The notes under the pieces were generated by a model. The model worked only from the letters and a program-made list of their open reading frames with translations, was not told the origin of the DNA and did not search any database. A program made the translations under genes and the position numbers. DNA of 64,000 bases, taken from the IMG/VR virus record IMGVR_UViG_3300008120_007166, positions 1 to 64,000 of that record. One strand, given 5' to 3'. The first letter of the stretch is position 1. The number at the start of each line of letters is the position of its first letter. Of this stretch, positions 12,001-18,298 are shown piece by piece. The stretch comes from a virus.

Positions 12001-13224
12001 AGATCCGTCAGACCCTGTTGAACCTGATTCACCAGAAATACCTGAAGTACCAAAACTACCGTCAGCTCCTGAAGAACCATCTGATCCTGTTGACCCAGAT
12101 TCACCAGAAATACCAGAAGTTCCATTGGAACCATCGGCACCACTTTCACCTGAAGTACCAGTTGACCCTGATTCACCTGAAACACCTGAAGTACCATTAG
12201 AACCATCGTTACCGCTTATCCCACTTGTGCCATCAACACCATCAACACCATCAATACCATTTGTACCAGAAGTACCAGATTGACCACTCGTACCATCATT
12301 TCCTGTGCTACCAGATTCACCTGATATACCTGATGTTCCATTTGAACCATCCGCTCCTGAAGAACCATCTGAACCAGTACTACCAGATTCACCACTTACT
12401 CCTGAAGTCCCTGAAGATCCGTCATTACCTGATGTGCCATCACTACCAGTTGAACCTGATTCACCACTTATACCAGAGGTTCCGTTGGAACCATCTGCTC
12501 CTGAAGAACCGTCAGAGCCAGTTGAACCACTTTCTCCACTTATTCCTGAAGTTCCTGAAGAACCATCATTACCACTTTCACCTGATGTGCCATTACTACC
12601 ACTTTCTCCACTTAAACCTGAGGTTCCGTTACTACCATCATTACCCGATGTACCATCTGATCCTGTTGACCCAGATTCGCCAGACATCCCCGAAGTTCCG
12701 TTGGAGCCATCGGCACCGCTTTCACCTGAAGTACCAGTGCTACCTGATTCACCACTTATCCCTGAAGTTCCTGAAGAACCATCATTACCACTACTACCAT
12801 CACTACCATTACTACCTGATTCTCCAGAAACACCAGATGTACCATCAGAACCACTCAAACCCGAATAACCTGAAGTACCAGCTGTACCAGAAGTACCTGT
12901 TAATAAAGGTGAATATGAATATTCACCAGTAGCTGCATTAAACGACACAAAATAGTTCGGTGAACTATTTTCGGTCATTCCTGTAACAAATAACTCATTT
13001 AAAATATAAACACCCTTAAGATCTTGGGTGTTTTCCCACTGTCCAGTGGTATCGTTCCAAACTAAAATGTCCCCTTCATTGGGGCCACTAATTACAACGT
13101 CAGATAGATCATCTATTCCAAGATTTTCTATAACGTCTTTTATATTTTGGAAGTTAGCATCTAATTCCGCATAGGATAGTGCCCTTCCTAGATCGTCTCT
13201 AAGATAAATTGTTACTGTTGCCAT
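1..13224 (-). CDS. Giant collagen-like (Gly-X-Y) fibre protein, C-terminus outside window
   Basis: The frame opens at ATG 13224 and I see no in-frame stop in the lines sampled down to base 1, giving at least 4,408 codons; the 3' end lies outside the window. Residues 1-100 form a non-repetitive head whose start (MATVTIYLRDDLG...ELDANFQN) is the short attachment motif often seen at phage tail-fibre N-termini. From about residue 108 the protein becomes Gly-X-Y repeats. The proximal part (roughly 8.9-12.9 kb) uses triplets such as GES, GST, GSD, GSS and GTS. The distal part (1-8.9 kb) is less perfect, with units like GTSGLS, SGSSATSG and GLSQLSGS. Pro and Lys are almost absent, unlike animal collagen. 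Likely a very long tail or head fibre. Collagen-like phage fibres are an established class; the exact virion location is inference. Long antisense frames here are shadows of the repeat. Confidence 0.88.
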   Translation of the reverse strand, partial: MATVTIYLRDDLGRALSYAELDANFQNIKDVIENLGIDDLSDVVISGPNEGDILVWNDTTGQWENTQDLKGVYILNELFVTGMTENSSPNYFVSFNAATGEYSYSPLLTGTSGTAGTSGYSGLSGSDGTSGVSGESGSNGSDGSSGNDGSSGTSGISGESGSTGTSGESGADGSNGTSGMSGESGSTGSDGTSGNDGSNGTSGLSGESGSNGTSGESGNDGSSGTSGISGESGSTGSDGSSGADGSNGTSGISGESGSTGSDGTSGNDGSSGTSGVSGESGSTGSDGSSGADGSNGTSGISGESGSTGNDGTSGQSGTSGTNGIDGVDGVDGTSGISGNDGSNGTSGVSGESGSTGTSGESGADGSNGTSGISGESGSTGSDGSSGADGSFGTSGISGESGSTGSDGSSGNDGSSGTSGISGESGSNGTSGISGESGSTGSDGSSGNDGSFGTSGISGESGSNGTSGESGNDGSNGTSGISGESGSTGSDGSSGNDGSSGTSGVSGESGSTGSDGSSGDNGSNGTSGESGESGSSGSTGSSGSSGINGLNGESGASGSSGTNGSDGDSGTTGVNGTSGESGSTGSDGSSGNDGSSGTSGISGESGSTGSDGSSGADGSNGTSGQSGESGSSGESGTSGESGTSGTNGVDGVDGVDGTSGISGESGSNGSNGSSGNDGSNGTSGQSGESGSTGSDGSSGNDGSFGTSGQSGESGSTGSDGSSGNDGSFGTSGQSGESGSTGSDGTSGDNGSNGTSGISGESGSTGSDGSSGNDGSNGTSGISGESGSTGSSGSSGNDGSFGTSGQSGESGSTGSDGSSGADGSFGTSGQSGESGSSGSDGSSGADGSFGTSGQSGESGSTGSDGTSGNDGSNGTSGISGESGSTGSDGSSGADGSFGTSGISGESGSTGSDGSSGNDGSSGTSGQSGESGSTGSDGSSGADGSFGTSGESGESGSSGSTGSSGSSGINGLNGESGASGSSGTNGSSGDNGSNGTSGISGESGSTGSDGSSGANGSFGTSGISGESGSTGSDGSSGNDGSNGTSGQSGESGSTGSDGSSGNDGSNGTSGISGESGSTGSDGSSGDNGSNGTSGISGESGSTGSDGTSGNDGSSGTSGISGESGSTGSDGSSGADGSYGTSGQSGESGSTGSDGSSGNDGSFGTSGISGESGSSGSDGSSGNDGSFGTSGQSGESGSSGSTGSSGSSGINGLNGESGASGSSGTNGSSGDDGSNGTSGISGESGSTGSDGSSGDNGSSGTSGVSGESGSTGSDGTSGNNGSNGTSGLSGESGSTGSDGTSGNDGSNGTSGVSGDSGSTGSNGTSGDNGSSGTSGISGESGSTGSDGTSGNEGSNGTSGISGESGSTGSDGTSGDNGSSGTSGISGESGSTGSDGSSGNDGSFGTSGQSGESGSTGSDGTSGDGGSFGTSGESGESGSSGSTGSSGSSGINGLNGESGASGSSGTNGSSGDNGSTGTSGSSGASGSTGTSGSSGDSASSGTAGSSGTSGSNGSSGESGSSGSAASSGSSATSGTIGTSGLAANSGSSATSGSSATSGSSGTNGASSNSGLSETSGSSGSSGTNGTTGVAGQSRLSFSSGSSGSSGTSGTGGNSGASASSGSSATSGTVGTSGLSASSGSAGSSATSGTSGSTGSAGSSGASATSGTSASSGSSATSGTNGTSGLSSNSGSSATSGSSATSGTSGSSGLSASSGSSATSGSSATSGTAGSSGVSSTSGTSASSGSSATSGTNGTSGLSSNSGSSATSGTSATSGTTGTSGLAGSSKTSGSSGSSGTSGSSGVDGADGISAISATSGSSGSTGTNGTGGLSSNSGSSGTSGSSATSGTVGSSGLSSSSGSSATSGTSGSTGSNGSSGASASSGTSASSGSSATSGTNGTSGLAANSGSSGSAGSSGTSATSGSSGTSGSSGASASSGTSASSGSSATSGTNGTSGLASNSGSSASSGSSATSGTAGSSGLSASSGSSASSGTSGTSGSAGSSGASASSGTSASSGSSATSGTNGTSGLSSNSGSSATSGSSATSGTSGSSGLSASSGSSATSGTSGSAGSAGSSGLSASSGTSASSGSSATSGTNGTSGLAANSGSSATSGSSATSGTSGSSGSSASSGTAGSSGNSNSSGSSGSSGSSATSGTAGTSGLSSNSGSSATSGSSATSGTAGSSGLSASSGSSATSGTSGSSGSVGSSGASASSGTSASSGSSATSGTNGTSGLSALSGSSATSGSSATSGTAGSSGLSASSGSSATSGTSGSSGTAGASGASASSGTSASSGSSATSGTNGTSGLSANSGSSATSGSSATSGSAGSSGLSASSGSSATSGTAGSTGTSGSSGASASSATSGTAGSSATSGTNGTSGLSANSGSSASSGSSATSGTAGSSGLSASSGSSATSGTSGSTGSNGSSGASASSGTSASSGSSATSGTNGTSGLSSNSGSSGTSASSGTSGTTGTVGSSANSGSSGSAGSSATSGTSGSTGSAGSSGASASSGTSASSGSSATSGTVGTSGLSQLSGSSGSAGTSATSGTSGSSGSSGSAGTDGASALSKSSGTSGSSGSSGSTGTNGTSGLAANSGSSATSGSSATSGTTGTSGSSALSSSAGSSGSSATSGTAGSSGLSALSASSGTSASSGSTGSNGTSGLAANSGSSATSGSSATSGTAGTSGLSQLSGSSGSAGTSATSGTSGSSGSSGSAGTDGASALSKSSGTSGSSGSTGTAGTNGASANSGSSATSGSSATSGTAGTSGLSQLSGSAGSAGSSATSGTSGSSGSSGSAGTSGQSANSGSSATSGSSATSGTVGTSGLSRLSGSSATAGTSGTSGTDGQSATSDTSGTSGSSGSTGTSGTDGQSALSKSSGTSGSSGSSGSAGTNGASANSGSSATSGSSATSGTAGTSGLSQLSGSSGSAGTSATSGTSGSSGSSGSAGTDGASALSKSSGTSGSSGSSGSTGTNGTSGNAGNSGLSATSGSSATSGTTGTSGTNGASANSGSSGTSASSGTTGTTGTSGSSNNSGSAGTSGSSGSSGTSGTVGASANSGSSGSSGSSATSGTAGTNGLSQLSGSSGSAGTSATSGTSGSSGSSGSAGTDGASALSRSSGTSGSSGSTGTNGTNGASANSGSSATSGSSATSGTAGTSGLSQLSGSSGSAGSSASSGTTGTSGTAGNSGLSQLSGSSASSGSSGTNGTSGLSRSSGSSGTSGSSGTNGTDGASALSRSSGTSGSSGSTGTNGTNGASANSGSSGSAGTSATSGTAGTSGLSQLSGSAGSSGSSATSGTSGSSALSGSAGSAGSSATSGTSGSSGLSASSGSAGTSASSGSTGTNGTSGLSANSGSSATSGSSATSGTAGTNGLSQLSGSSGSAGTSATSGTSGSSGSSGSSGTDGASALSRSSGTSGSSGSTGTNGTNGASANSGSSATSGSSATSGTAGTSGLSQLSGSAGSAGSSATSGTSGSSGSAGTSGQSANSGSSATSGSSATSGTVGTSGLSRLSGSSATAGTSGTSGTDGQSALSDTSGTSGSSGSTGTSGTDGQSGLSRSSGTSGSSGSTGSNGTNGASANSGSSATSGSSATSGTVGTSGLSQLSGSSGSAGTSATSGTSGSSGSSGSAGTDGASALSKSSGTSGSSGSSGSTGTNGTSGLAANSGSSGTSASSGTSGTTGTVGSSALSSSSGSSGSSGSSATSGTAGSSGLSGSAGSSATSGTSGSTGSNGTSGASANSGSSATSGSSATSGTAGTSGLGRLSGSSATAGTSGTSGTDGVSATSDTSGTSGSSGSTGTSGTDGQSSLSRSSGTSGSSGSTGTNGTNGASANSGSSATSGSSATSGTVGTSGLSQLSGSSGSAGSSATSGTSGSSGSSASSGSAGTSGQSANSGSSGTSASSGSTGTNGTAGLSGLSQLSGSSASSGSSGTTGTAGTNGLSRLSGSSATAGTSGTSGTDGVSATSDTSGTSGSAGSTGTSGTDGQSGLSRSSGSSGTSGSSGSTGTNGTSGNAGNSGLSSTSGSSATSGTTGTNGTNGASANAGSSGSSGSSATSGTAGTSGSSNNSGSAGTSGSSGSTGTNGTNGASANAGSSGTSASSGTTGTAGTNGLSQLSGSSGSAGTSATSGTSGSSGSAATSGLSANSGSSATSGSSGSTGTNGTSGQSANSGSSGSAGSSATSGTVGTSGLSRLSGSSGSSATSGTSGSSGTAGASGLSQLSGSSASSGSSGTNGTSGLSRSSGSSGTSGSSGTNGTDGASALSRSSGTSGSSGSTGTAGTIGSSNNSGSAGTSGSSATSGTVGTSGLAANSGLSVTSGTSGTSGSSGSKGTDGTAGVSGASASSGTSASSATSGTAGTSGLSQLSGSSGSAGSSASSGTTGTSGTAGASGLSQLSGSSASSGSSGTNGTSGLSRSSGSSGTS
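8835..8918 (-). repeat. Diverged copy of an 84-bp higher-order repeat in the fibre gene
   Basis: Encodes a variant of the block INGLNGESG..GSSGTNG. It lies exactly 720 bp before the copy at 9555, which itself lies 720 bp before 10275, so this part of the fibre shows a 240-residue higher-order period. Confidence 0.6.
9555..9638 (-). repeat. 84-bp higher-order repeat, copy 2
   Basis: Nearly base-for-base identical to 10275-10358 and 11535-11618. Such long identity inside a codon-redundant Ser/Thr/Gly repeat implies recent segmental duplication or gene conversion rather than selection on protein sequence alone. Confidence 0.8.
10275..10358 (-). repeat. 84-bp higher-order repeat, copy 3
   Basis: Same block as 9555-9638, in phase with it at a 720-bp spacing. 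Confidence 0.8.
11535..11618 (-). repeat. 84-bp higher-order repeat, copy 4
   Basis: Same block again, 1,260 bp (140 triplets) from copy 3, so the strict 720-bp period is broken here. Confidence 0.8.
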
Positions 13225-13227
13225 TTA

Positions 13228-13256
13228 TATATGTTAGTTTAAACTACTAACATATA
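13228..13256 (-). promoter_or_regulatory. Perfect 11-bp hairpin in the 5' UTR of the giant fibre gene
   Basis: TATATGTTAGT (13228-13238) pairs perfectly with ACTAACATATA (13246-13256) around a 7-nt loop. The stem ends only 3 nt upstream of the ATG. It could control translation or mRNA stability, or be a protein-binding palindrome. There is no U-tract, so it is not a terminator. Confidence 0.55.
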
Positions 13257-13260
13257 AATA
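13253..13260 (-). promoter_or_regulatory. Late-type promoter motif TATTTATA (giant fibre gene)
   Basis: Reads TATTTATA on the coding (minus) strand 29 nt upstream of the fibre ATG. The same octamer or a one-base variant sits in front of most late genes in the window. Confidence 0.5.
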
Positions 13261-13311
13261 GTATCAAATACTAATAAGGCAACAGTAACAACGTTTTTTT
13301 TTACTATTTTT

Positions 13312-15777
13312 TTATTCTGTGATGTTAACGTTTATTTTTTCACTCTTAATATTATAAGTTAAACTTATTTTACCAGATTTAGGCATTTGTTTACGTAACA
13401 TTTCGTCTGAAATCGGGTCCTCTACATATTTCTGTATGGTTCTTTGGATTTCCCTAGCCCCGTATAGTTTATTAAAACCTTTTTCCAAAATAAATTCTTT
13501 AGATTTTTTATCAATTTTAAATGTAAACCCAACATTTTTTAAGTGATTTTCAAAATCCTTTAATTGTAAATCAATAATTTTAACAACATCATCTTGTGTT
13601 AGATAATTAAAATAAACAATTTCATCCAAACGATTAATAAATTCTGGTTTAAAAGTTTTCTTAAGGTTTTTTTCAATAATACTTTTTGAGTTTACAATCG
13701 CATCCGCTTCAGAATCATTAAAACCGATTTTAGTACCAAAATCTTGAACCTCTTTCAAACCGATATTTGATGTCATGATGATAATGGTATTTTTGAAATT
13801 AATTTTTCTACCGTTAGCATCGGTTAAATAACCCTCATCAAGTAATTGAAGCATAACATTGAAAATATCTGGGTGAGCCTTTTCAATCTCATCAAATAAA
13901 ACCAAAGAATATGGTTTATTTTTAACTTTCTCCGTTAATTGACCACCTTCGTTATACCCAACATAACCTGGGGGTGCCCCAATTAACTTACTAATATTAA
14001 ATTTTTCGGAGTATTCGGACATATCGACACGGATAATAGCATCTTGAGAACCAAAAACTTTTTCAGCTAAACATTTTGCTAATTCTGTTTTACCAACACC
14101 AGTTGGTCCAATAAATAAGAATGAACCGATTGGTTTAGATTGTTTTCTAATACCAGTTCTATTTCTTTTGATTGATGAAACAACTTTATCGATTGCATCT
14201 GATTGACCAATAACACAATTAGCCAATTCACCATCCATTGATAATAATCTTGTTACCTCATTCTCAGAGACTTTACTAACAGGTATACCCGTCATCATTG
14301 ATACTACTTCGGAGATCATATCATCCGTCACAATATTTCTTTTATCATTAATCGATAACTTCCACATTGAATTTTCTTTATCTAACTCGGTAAGAATTTT
14401 TTTCTCTTGATCACGAAGCTGCGCTGCCTGCTCAAAATTTTGGGTTTTAACAACTTGTTGTTTTTGATCCTTAATCTCTTTTAACTTAAGTTCAAGATCC
14501 TTTATTTTTTGTGGTGCCTTAACCGCCACCTGAGTTCTTGAACCAGCCTCATCCATGATATCGATAGCCTTATCAGGGAATTCCCTGTTTGTGATATAAC
14601 GATCAGCCAATGCGATAATTTCATCAATAGCCTCTTCAGTGTATGTTACTTTATGGAAATCTTCGTATTTCTCTTTAATATTCATAAGGATTTCTTTAGT
14701 CTCACTTAAGATTGGTGGGTTAACCATAACTTTTTGGAATCTTCTATCTAAAGCACCATCCTTTTCAATATGCTCACGATATTCATCAAGAGTTGTTGCA
14801 CCAATACATTGGAGTTCTCCACGGGCTAATGCGGGTTTAAATACGTTTGCAGCGTCTAACGAACCCGATGAATTACCAGCACCAACAATTGTATGTAATT
14901 CATCAATGAAAAGAATCACATTTGGGTTATCTTTAGCCTCATCAACAATAGCTTTAATTCTCTCCTCAAACTGACCACGATATTTTGTACCAGCAACCAA
15001 CGATGTCATATCTAATGTTACAACACGTTTGTTCATTAGAGGCCTTGGGCAATCACCGTTCGCAATTTTAATTGCTAAACTTTCAGCGATAGCTGTCTTA
15101 CCAACACCTGGATCACCAATAAGAATCGGGTTATTTTTCTTTCTTCTTGTTAAAATTTGACAAACCCTCTCAACCTCAGATGCACGACCTATTACAGGAT
15201 CTAATTTACCTTCTTGTGCTAAAACAGTTAAATCACGACCAAAATTATCTAATGTCGGTGTTTTTGATTTAATATTTTTATTTGCCTCGTTTAATGGTTT
15301 CCTATCTCTAGGTAACTCATCATCATTAGAGAATACGCTGGCTTGTGGTGTTGATAATTGTTTAATTTTCTTAGCGATAAAAGTTTTTGTTAAACCATAT
15401 TCCTTAAAAAGTTTAACAATCGCATTATCTTTTTCCATTGAGATTAGAAAGAAAAGCTCAACAGTGATGTAGTCGGTTGGCTTTTTCCTTACGATACACT
15501 CTTTAATTATTTCTTGAAGATCTGACTCAAAAGGTAAGATACCATCTTGTTTACCATTAGATGAATCGGAAAGCCTCTTATTAATGTCATTTAAGTCATT
15601 AACCATCACATCAAAATCCAATACTTTGTTTTTGACAACCTCATAAATCATATTCTCAGTAGTAAGGATACCGAATATAACATGTTGTAACCTAAGCATC
15701 GAGTCATCATACTTAATTGCCACGGATTGCCCCCTAGTAAAGGCGCTTCTTAACTCATTTGTCATTCTTTCTTTCAT
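13312..15777 (-). CDS. clpC: ClpC-type AAA+ protein unfoldase
   Basis: An 821-residue Hsp100 protein: N-terminal Clp repeat domain (about 1-145); first AAA+ module with Walker A GDPGVGKT (221-228) and Walker [10 protein letters not shown] (287-295); a linker with a UVR-like segment (about 440-460); second AAA+ module with Walker A GPTGVGKT (557-564) and Walker B LVLFDE (625-630); then the C-terminal D2 small domain. The UVR-like linker and short middle region fit ClpC rather than ClpB. An IGF tripeptide at about 684-686 matches the loop that docks on ClpP. No clpP is seen, so it probably works with host ClpP to redirect proteolysis (inference). A sigma-type box TATCTTTG lies just upstream on the minus strand. 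Two starts (MKERM and MTNEL) are possible. Confidence 0.93.
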   Translation of the reverse strand: MKERMTNELRSAFTRGQSVAIKYDDSMLRLQHVIFGILTTENMIYEVVKNKVLDFDVMVNDLNDINKRLSDSSNGKQDGILPFESDLQEIIKECIVRKKPTDYITVELFFLISMEKDNAIVKLFKEYGLTKTFIAKKIKQLSTPQASVFSNDDELPRDRKPLNEANKNIKSKTPTLDNFGRDLTVLAQEGKLDPVIGRASEVERVCQILTRRKKNNPILIGDPGVGKTAIAESLAIKIANGDCPRPLMNKRVVTLDMTSLVAGTKYRGQFEERIKAIVDEAKDNPNVILFIDELHTIVGAGNSSGSLDAANVFKPALARGELQCIGATTLDEYREHIEKDGALDRRFQKVMVNPPILSETKEILMNIKEKYEDFHKVTYTEEAIDEIIALADRYITNREFPDKAIDIMDEAGSRTQVAVKAPQKIKDLELKLKEIKDQKQQVVKTQNFEQAAQLRDQEKKILTELDKENSMWKLSINDKRNIVTDDMISEVVSMMTGIPVSKVSENEVTRLLSMDGELANCVIGQSDAIDKVVSSIKRNRTGIRKQSKPIGSFLFIGPTGVGKTELAKCLAEKVFGSQDAIIRVDMSEYSEKFNISKLIGAPPGYVGYNEGGQLTEKVKNKPYSLVLFDEIEKAHPDIFNVMLQLLDEGYLTDANGRKINFKNTIIIMTSNIGLKEVQDFGTKIGFNDSEADAIVNSKSIIEKNLKKTFKPEFINRLDEIVYFNYLTQDDVVKIIDLQLKDFENHLKNVGFTFKIDKKSKEFILEKGFNKLYGAREIQRTIQKYVEDPISDEMLRKQMPKSGKISLTYNIKSEKINVNITE

Positions 15778-15814
15778 GTGCGAATATATATTTTATGCAA
15801 AGATAGTAATAATC

Positions 15815-15845
15815 TTGACATAACCAAACTTTTTTCCTACTTTTG
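15815..15845 (+). promoter_or_regulatory. Bacteroidota-type promoter for the 15.86-kb operon
   Basis: TTG (15815-15817) and TACTTTTG (15838-15845), with 23 nt between the first bases of the boxes, matching the TTG/TAnnTTTG consensus. The ATG at 15861 follows about 16 nt later. Confidence 0.7.
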
Positions 15846-15860
15846 TTAAAAATAAATATT

Positions 15861-16112
15861 ATGGGGAAAACAACAATCTATTTTAAGGACGGTAATTTTA
15901 TCGAATACTCCGATCAGGATGTAAACAATGTTGTATCTATGATAAGTGGTAACCATTTAATTGTAACAACAAAGTCAACAGAAGAAACTGATAATGGGCC
16001 AGTTATCATTAATAATACAATTGTATATGAGTTGGATAAGATAAAAAACTTTGTAAAAATAACACCAACAATAAAATTTAACATCGAAGAAGATCATGTC
16101 AGTAACAAGTAA
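15861..16112 (+). CDS. Small conserved-looking protein, unknown function
   Basis: 83 residues starting MGKTTIYFKDGNF. I chose the ATG at 15861 because the longer frame start (15843) overlaps the promoter. It reads as a beta-rich small domain with a central acidic loop. First gene of a tight operon: its 3' end overlaps the KTSC gene by 17 nt. I do not recognise a family. Confidence 0.7.
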   Translation: MGKTTIYFKDGNFIEYSDQDVNNVVSMISGNHLIVTTKSTEETDNGPVIINNTIVYELDKIKNFVKITPTIKFNIEEDHVSNK

Positions 16113-16338
16113 ACAGTATTTGGGTGAAAACGTAGTAGTTTCGTATGAAAGCTCAAATATCAAAGAAGGTAAGTACAATACAAACACTAAAAAACTACAA
16201 GTAACATTTAATAATGGCGCAATTTATGAGTATGATGATGTGCCCCATGAAACATTTGCCGCAATGAATTTAGCTGAAAGTCAGGGTAAATATTTTAACG
16301 CTAATATAGCAAAAGCATACACCTATAGAAAAATTTAA
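16096..16338 (+). CDS. KTSC-domain protein
   Basis: 80 residues that match the KTSC domain almost end to end: SSNIKEGKYN, LQVTFNNGAIYEYDDVP and ESQGKYFNANIAKAY are its hallmark segments. KTSC is a small fold found alone in phages or fused to translation and DNA-metabolism proteins; its biochemical role is not established. It overlaps the upstream gene by 17 nt, implying coupled translation. Confidence 0.85.
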   Translation: MSVTSKQYLGENVVVSYESSNIKEGKYNTNTKKLQVTFNNGAIYEYDDVPHETFAAMNLAESQGKYFNANIAKAYTYRKI

Positions 16339-16341
16339 CCT

Positions 16342-16806
16342 ATGTACGTTGATATAAGATATGAGTCAAGAGCCAACATAACCTTTCATAACATGGCTAA
16401 GGTTTCCATACGTGGTAACCAAAATTACCTTGTTAAATGGTATTATAATGATGAGTTTTTTGGTGAAATGTTTTTAAACGGTGGAACCTGGGGAGCCTAT
16501 CCGATGAATGAAATAGGGCATTGGAAAATTGAATTTTGGCAAGAGGGTAGATTAGTCTACACTTACACCAACATGCTAGAAAAAAACAATATCTTAATAT
16601 TGTTTGAAAATGACGGTAACGATTTTGGCGAATTTGCTAAAAAAGTTAAAGAATATTCAGATGACCTATCCGATAGATACGGTTGTAATACGTTTGTTTT
16701 TTTTAAAAATTCAGAATTATGTGATTTTAGTGAGCATAAAGGTATTCCATTAAGATTAAACGATGATATTAACAGTTTTAAAATTATTTATAACAAAAAA
16801 TTATGA
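16342..16806 (+). CDS. Hypothetical protein, 154 aa
   Basis: Follows the KTSC gene by 3 nt and overlaps the oxygenase start by 4 nt (ATGA), so it is clearly part of the operon. Aromatic- and Asn-rich N-terminal half (YLVKWYYNDEFFGEMF, GTWGAYP) and a C-terminal alpha/beta half. No signal peptide or membrane segment. I do not recognise a family. Confidence 0.75.
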   Translation: MYVDIRYESRANITFHNMAKVSIRGNQNYLVKWYYNDEFFGEMFLNGGTWGAYPMNEIGHWKIEFWQEGRLVYTYTNMLEKNNILILFENDGNDFGEFAKKVKEYSDDLSDRYGCNTFVFFKNSELCDFSEHKGIPLRLNDDINSFKIIYNKKL

Positions 16807-17471
16807 CGGATAATTTAATTAAAATATACGAAAAAGCCATCCCAAAAGAAGTTTGTGAGTTTATAATAAATGAGTTTGAAACTTCTAAAAATCAAATGGA
16901 AGGTATTAGTGGGGCTGGTGTAAATAAGTTGGTAAAATCCTCAACAGATTTGATGATCCATTTAAATTTAGACAACCCAAATTGGTTATACATTTATGAT
17001 TACTTGAGAGAAAATTTATTAGGTAATTTGGTTGATTACATTGAATGTAACAGTTTCATGACAATGACAGGTGGTTTTGCCACTAAAGCTTCTGCCGTTA
17101 GGACGGCCCAATCTTGTTACATGGCTGGTAGTAACGGCCAACCCCACATGCAAATGCAGAGGTACATTGACGACCAAGGTTATTACGCTTGGCACCACGA
17201 AAATGAGGGTGGAACAACATCAAAAAGGGAGTTGTTTTTTATCTACTATTTAAATGATGTTGATAGTGGTGGTGAGACCGAATTCAAGTTCAACCCACTT
17301 AAAGTCAACCCAGAAGTTGGTAAATTAGTTATAGCACCAGCTTTATGGACACATAAACATCGTGGTAACCCACCGCAAAATGGTCAGTATAAATATATCA
17401 TCACTGGTTGGATTGAAAAAAAGGATGAACACTATATTTCTGAAGAATTTGAGGAAGATTACCTAATTTAA
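16803..17471 (+). CDS. 2-oxoglutarate/Fe(II) oxygenase (prolyl-4-hydroxylase-like)
   Basis: 222 residues with the double-stranded beta-helix signature of the P4H-like branch: YYAWHHENEG with putative iron ligands H131 and E133 (HxE rather than the usual HxD), the segment SGGETEF, the distal histidine in LWTHKHRG (H184 or H186), and a basic residue before YIITGW that would bind 2-oxoglutarate. Such enzymes hydroxylate protein side chains or nucleic-acid bases. Last gene of the 15.86-17.47 kb operon. The nearby giant Gly-X-Y protein is an obvious candidate substrate but it has almost no proline, so classical collagen prolyl hydroxylation looks unlikely. Confidence 0.85.
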   Translation: MTDNLIKIYEKAIPKEVCEFIINEFETSKNQMEGISGAGVNKLVKSSTDLMIHLNLDNPNWLYIYDYLRENLLGNLVDYIECNSFMTMTGGFATKASAVRTAQSCYMAGSNGQPHMQMQRYIDDQGYYAWHHENEGGTTSKRELFFIYYLNDVDSGGETEFKFNPLKVNPEVGKLVIAPALWTHKHRGNPPQNGQYKYIITGWIEKKDEHYISEEFEEDYLI

Positions 17472-17484
17472 CCGAAAATACAGA

Positions 17485-17492
17485 TATTTATC
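17485..17492 (+). promoter_or_regulatory. Late-type motif TATTTATC
   Basis: Only 4 nt before the nucleotidyltransferase ATG. If it is a promoter the transcript would be leaderless. Confidence 0.35.
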
Positions 17493-17496
17493 TGAT

Positions 17497-18240
17497 ATGG
17501 ACAATATTTTAAAAAGTTTTACTGTTCGACCTAGCTTATATTCAGATATTTGGGAAAACCCGTCATCTGATAATTTTAAGGAAATAAAACTTAAAAAAGA
17601 GATTAGAGAACGTTTAATTGCGATAGCAAAAGATTTTATTGAAAGTTTTGGTATTGATAGTTTTGCTATTGAAGATATTTTGTTTGTTGGTAGTTTAGCT
17701 AATTACAATTGGTCAGAGTATTCTGATATTGATTTACACATTGTTGTAGATAAAAAAGCTGTTAACGATGATAATATTTTAGTTGATGAATTTTTTACGG
17801 CTAAAAAAGAGTTATATAACCTAAAACATGATATAAAAATCAAGGGGTTTGATGTTGAGTTATATGTCCAGGATGTTGAAGAGGTTTTGGATGCAGCCGA
17901 TGGTATATATAGCATACTTTATAGTAAATGGAGAAAAGAACCCAGTAAACAAAAACCAGAGATAAATAAAAAAGATATTGTTAAAAAGGTAAAAGAATTT
18001 GATAAAAAATTAAACGACATCGCCAATGAAAAAGATGCGGATGCTAAGATTTTAAAATTAAAAAAATTAAAAGAAAAGATTAGAGCATATAGAAAAAGCG
18101 GTTTAAACTCAACGGGTGAGTTCAGTACTGAGAATTTGGTTTTTAAATATTTAAGAAGATCTGGGTATATGGATAAATTAGCTGATATGGGTATTGATGT
18201 CAAAGATGAATTTTTATCCCTAGAAAATCTGGAATATTGA
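17497..18240 (+). CDS. Nucleotidyltransferase-fold protein (Pol beta superfamily)
   Basis: 247 residues. The N-terminal half carries the signature GSLANYNWSEYSDIDLHIVV: Gly-Ser at 65-66 and the metal-binding pair D77 and D79. A third acidic residue is likely in the later FDVELYV strand. The C-terminal half is Lys-rich and probably helical. The family includes tRNA nucleotidyltransferases, antibiotic adenylyltransferases and MNT-type toxin-antitoxin enzymes; the substrate cannot be told from sequence. No HEPN partner is adjacent. Confidence 0.8.
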   Translation: MDNILKSFTVRPSLYSDIWENPSSDNFKEIKLKKEIRERLIAIAKDFIESFGIDSFAIEDILFVGSLANYNWSEYSDIDLHIVVDKKAVNDDNILVDEFFTAKKELYNLKHDIKIKGFDVELYVQDVEEVLDAADGIYSILYSKWRKEPSKQKPEINKKDIVKKVKEFDKKLNDIANEKDADAKILKLKKLKEKIRAYRKSGLNSTGEFSTENLVFKYLRRSGYMDKLADMGIDVKDEFLSLENLEY

Positions 18241-18260
18241 TATTTTCCTCTTTTTGCTTA

Positions 18261-18268
18261 TATTTATA
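18261..18268 (+). promoter_or_regulatory. Late-type promoter motif TATTTATA
   Basis: 31 nt upstream of ATG 18299. Confidence 0.5.
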
Positions 18269-18298
18269 AGAAGAATAATTATTTTAAATAACTAAGAT

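Noticed and set aside
9410-12868. Several plus- and minus-strand frames of 60-355 aa in the repeat region
   Set aside because: All are shadows of the giant fibre gene; none has non-repetitive sequence or a start context.
1-13000. CRISPR array
   Set aside because: Repeats are translated, of variable length, and lack alternating unique spacers; they encode Gly-X-Y triplets.
14639-14974. 111-aa plus-strand frame inside clpC
   Set aside because: Lies wholly within the strongly conserved first AAA+ module of clpC; a shadow frame.
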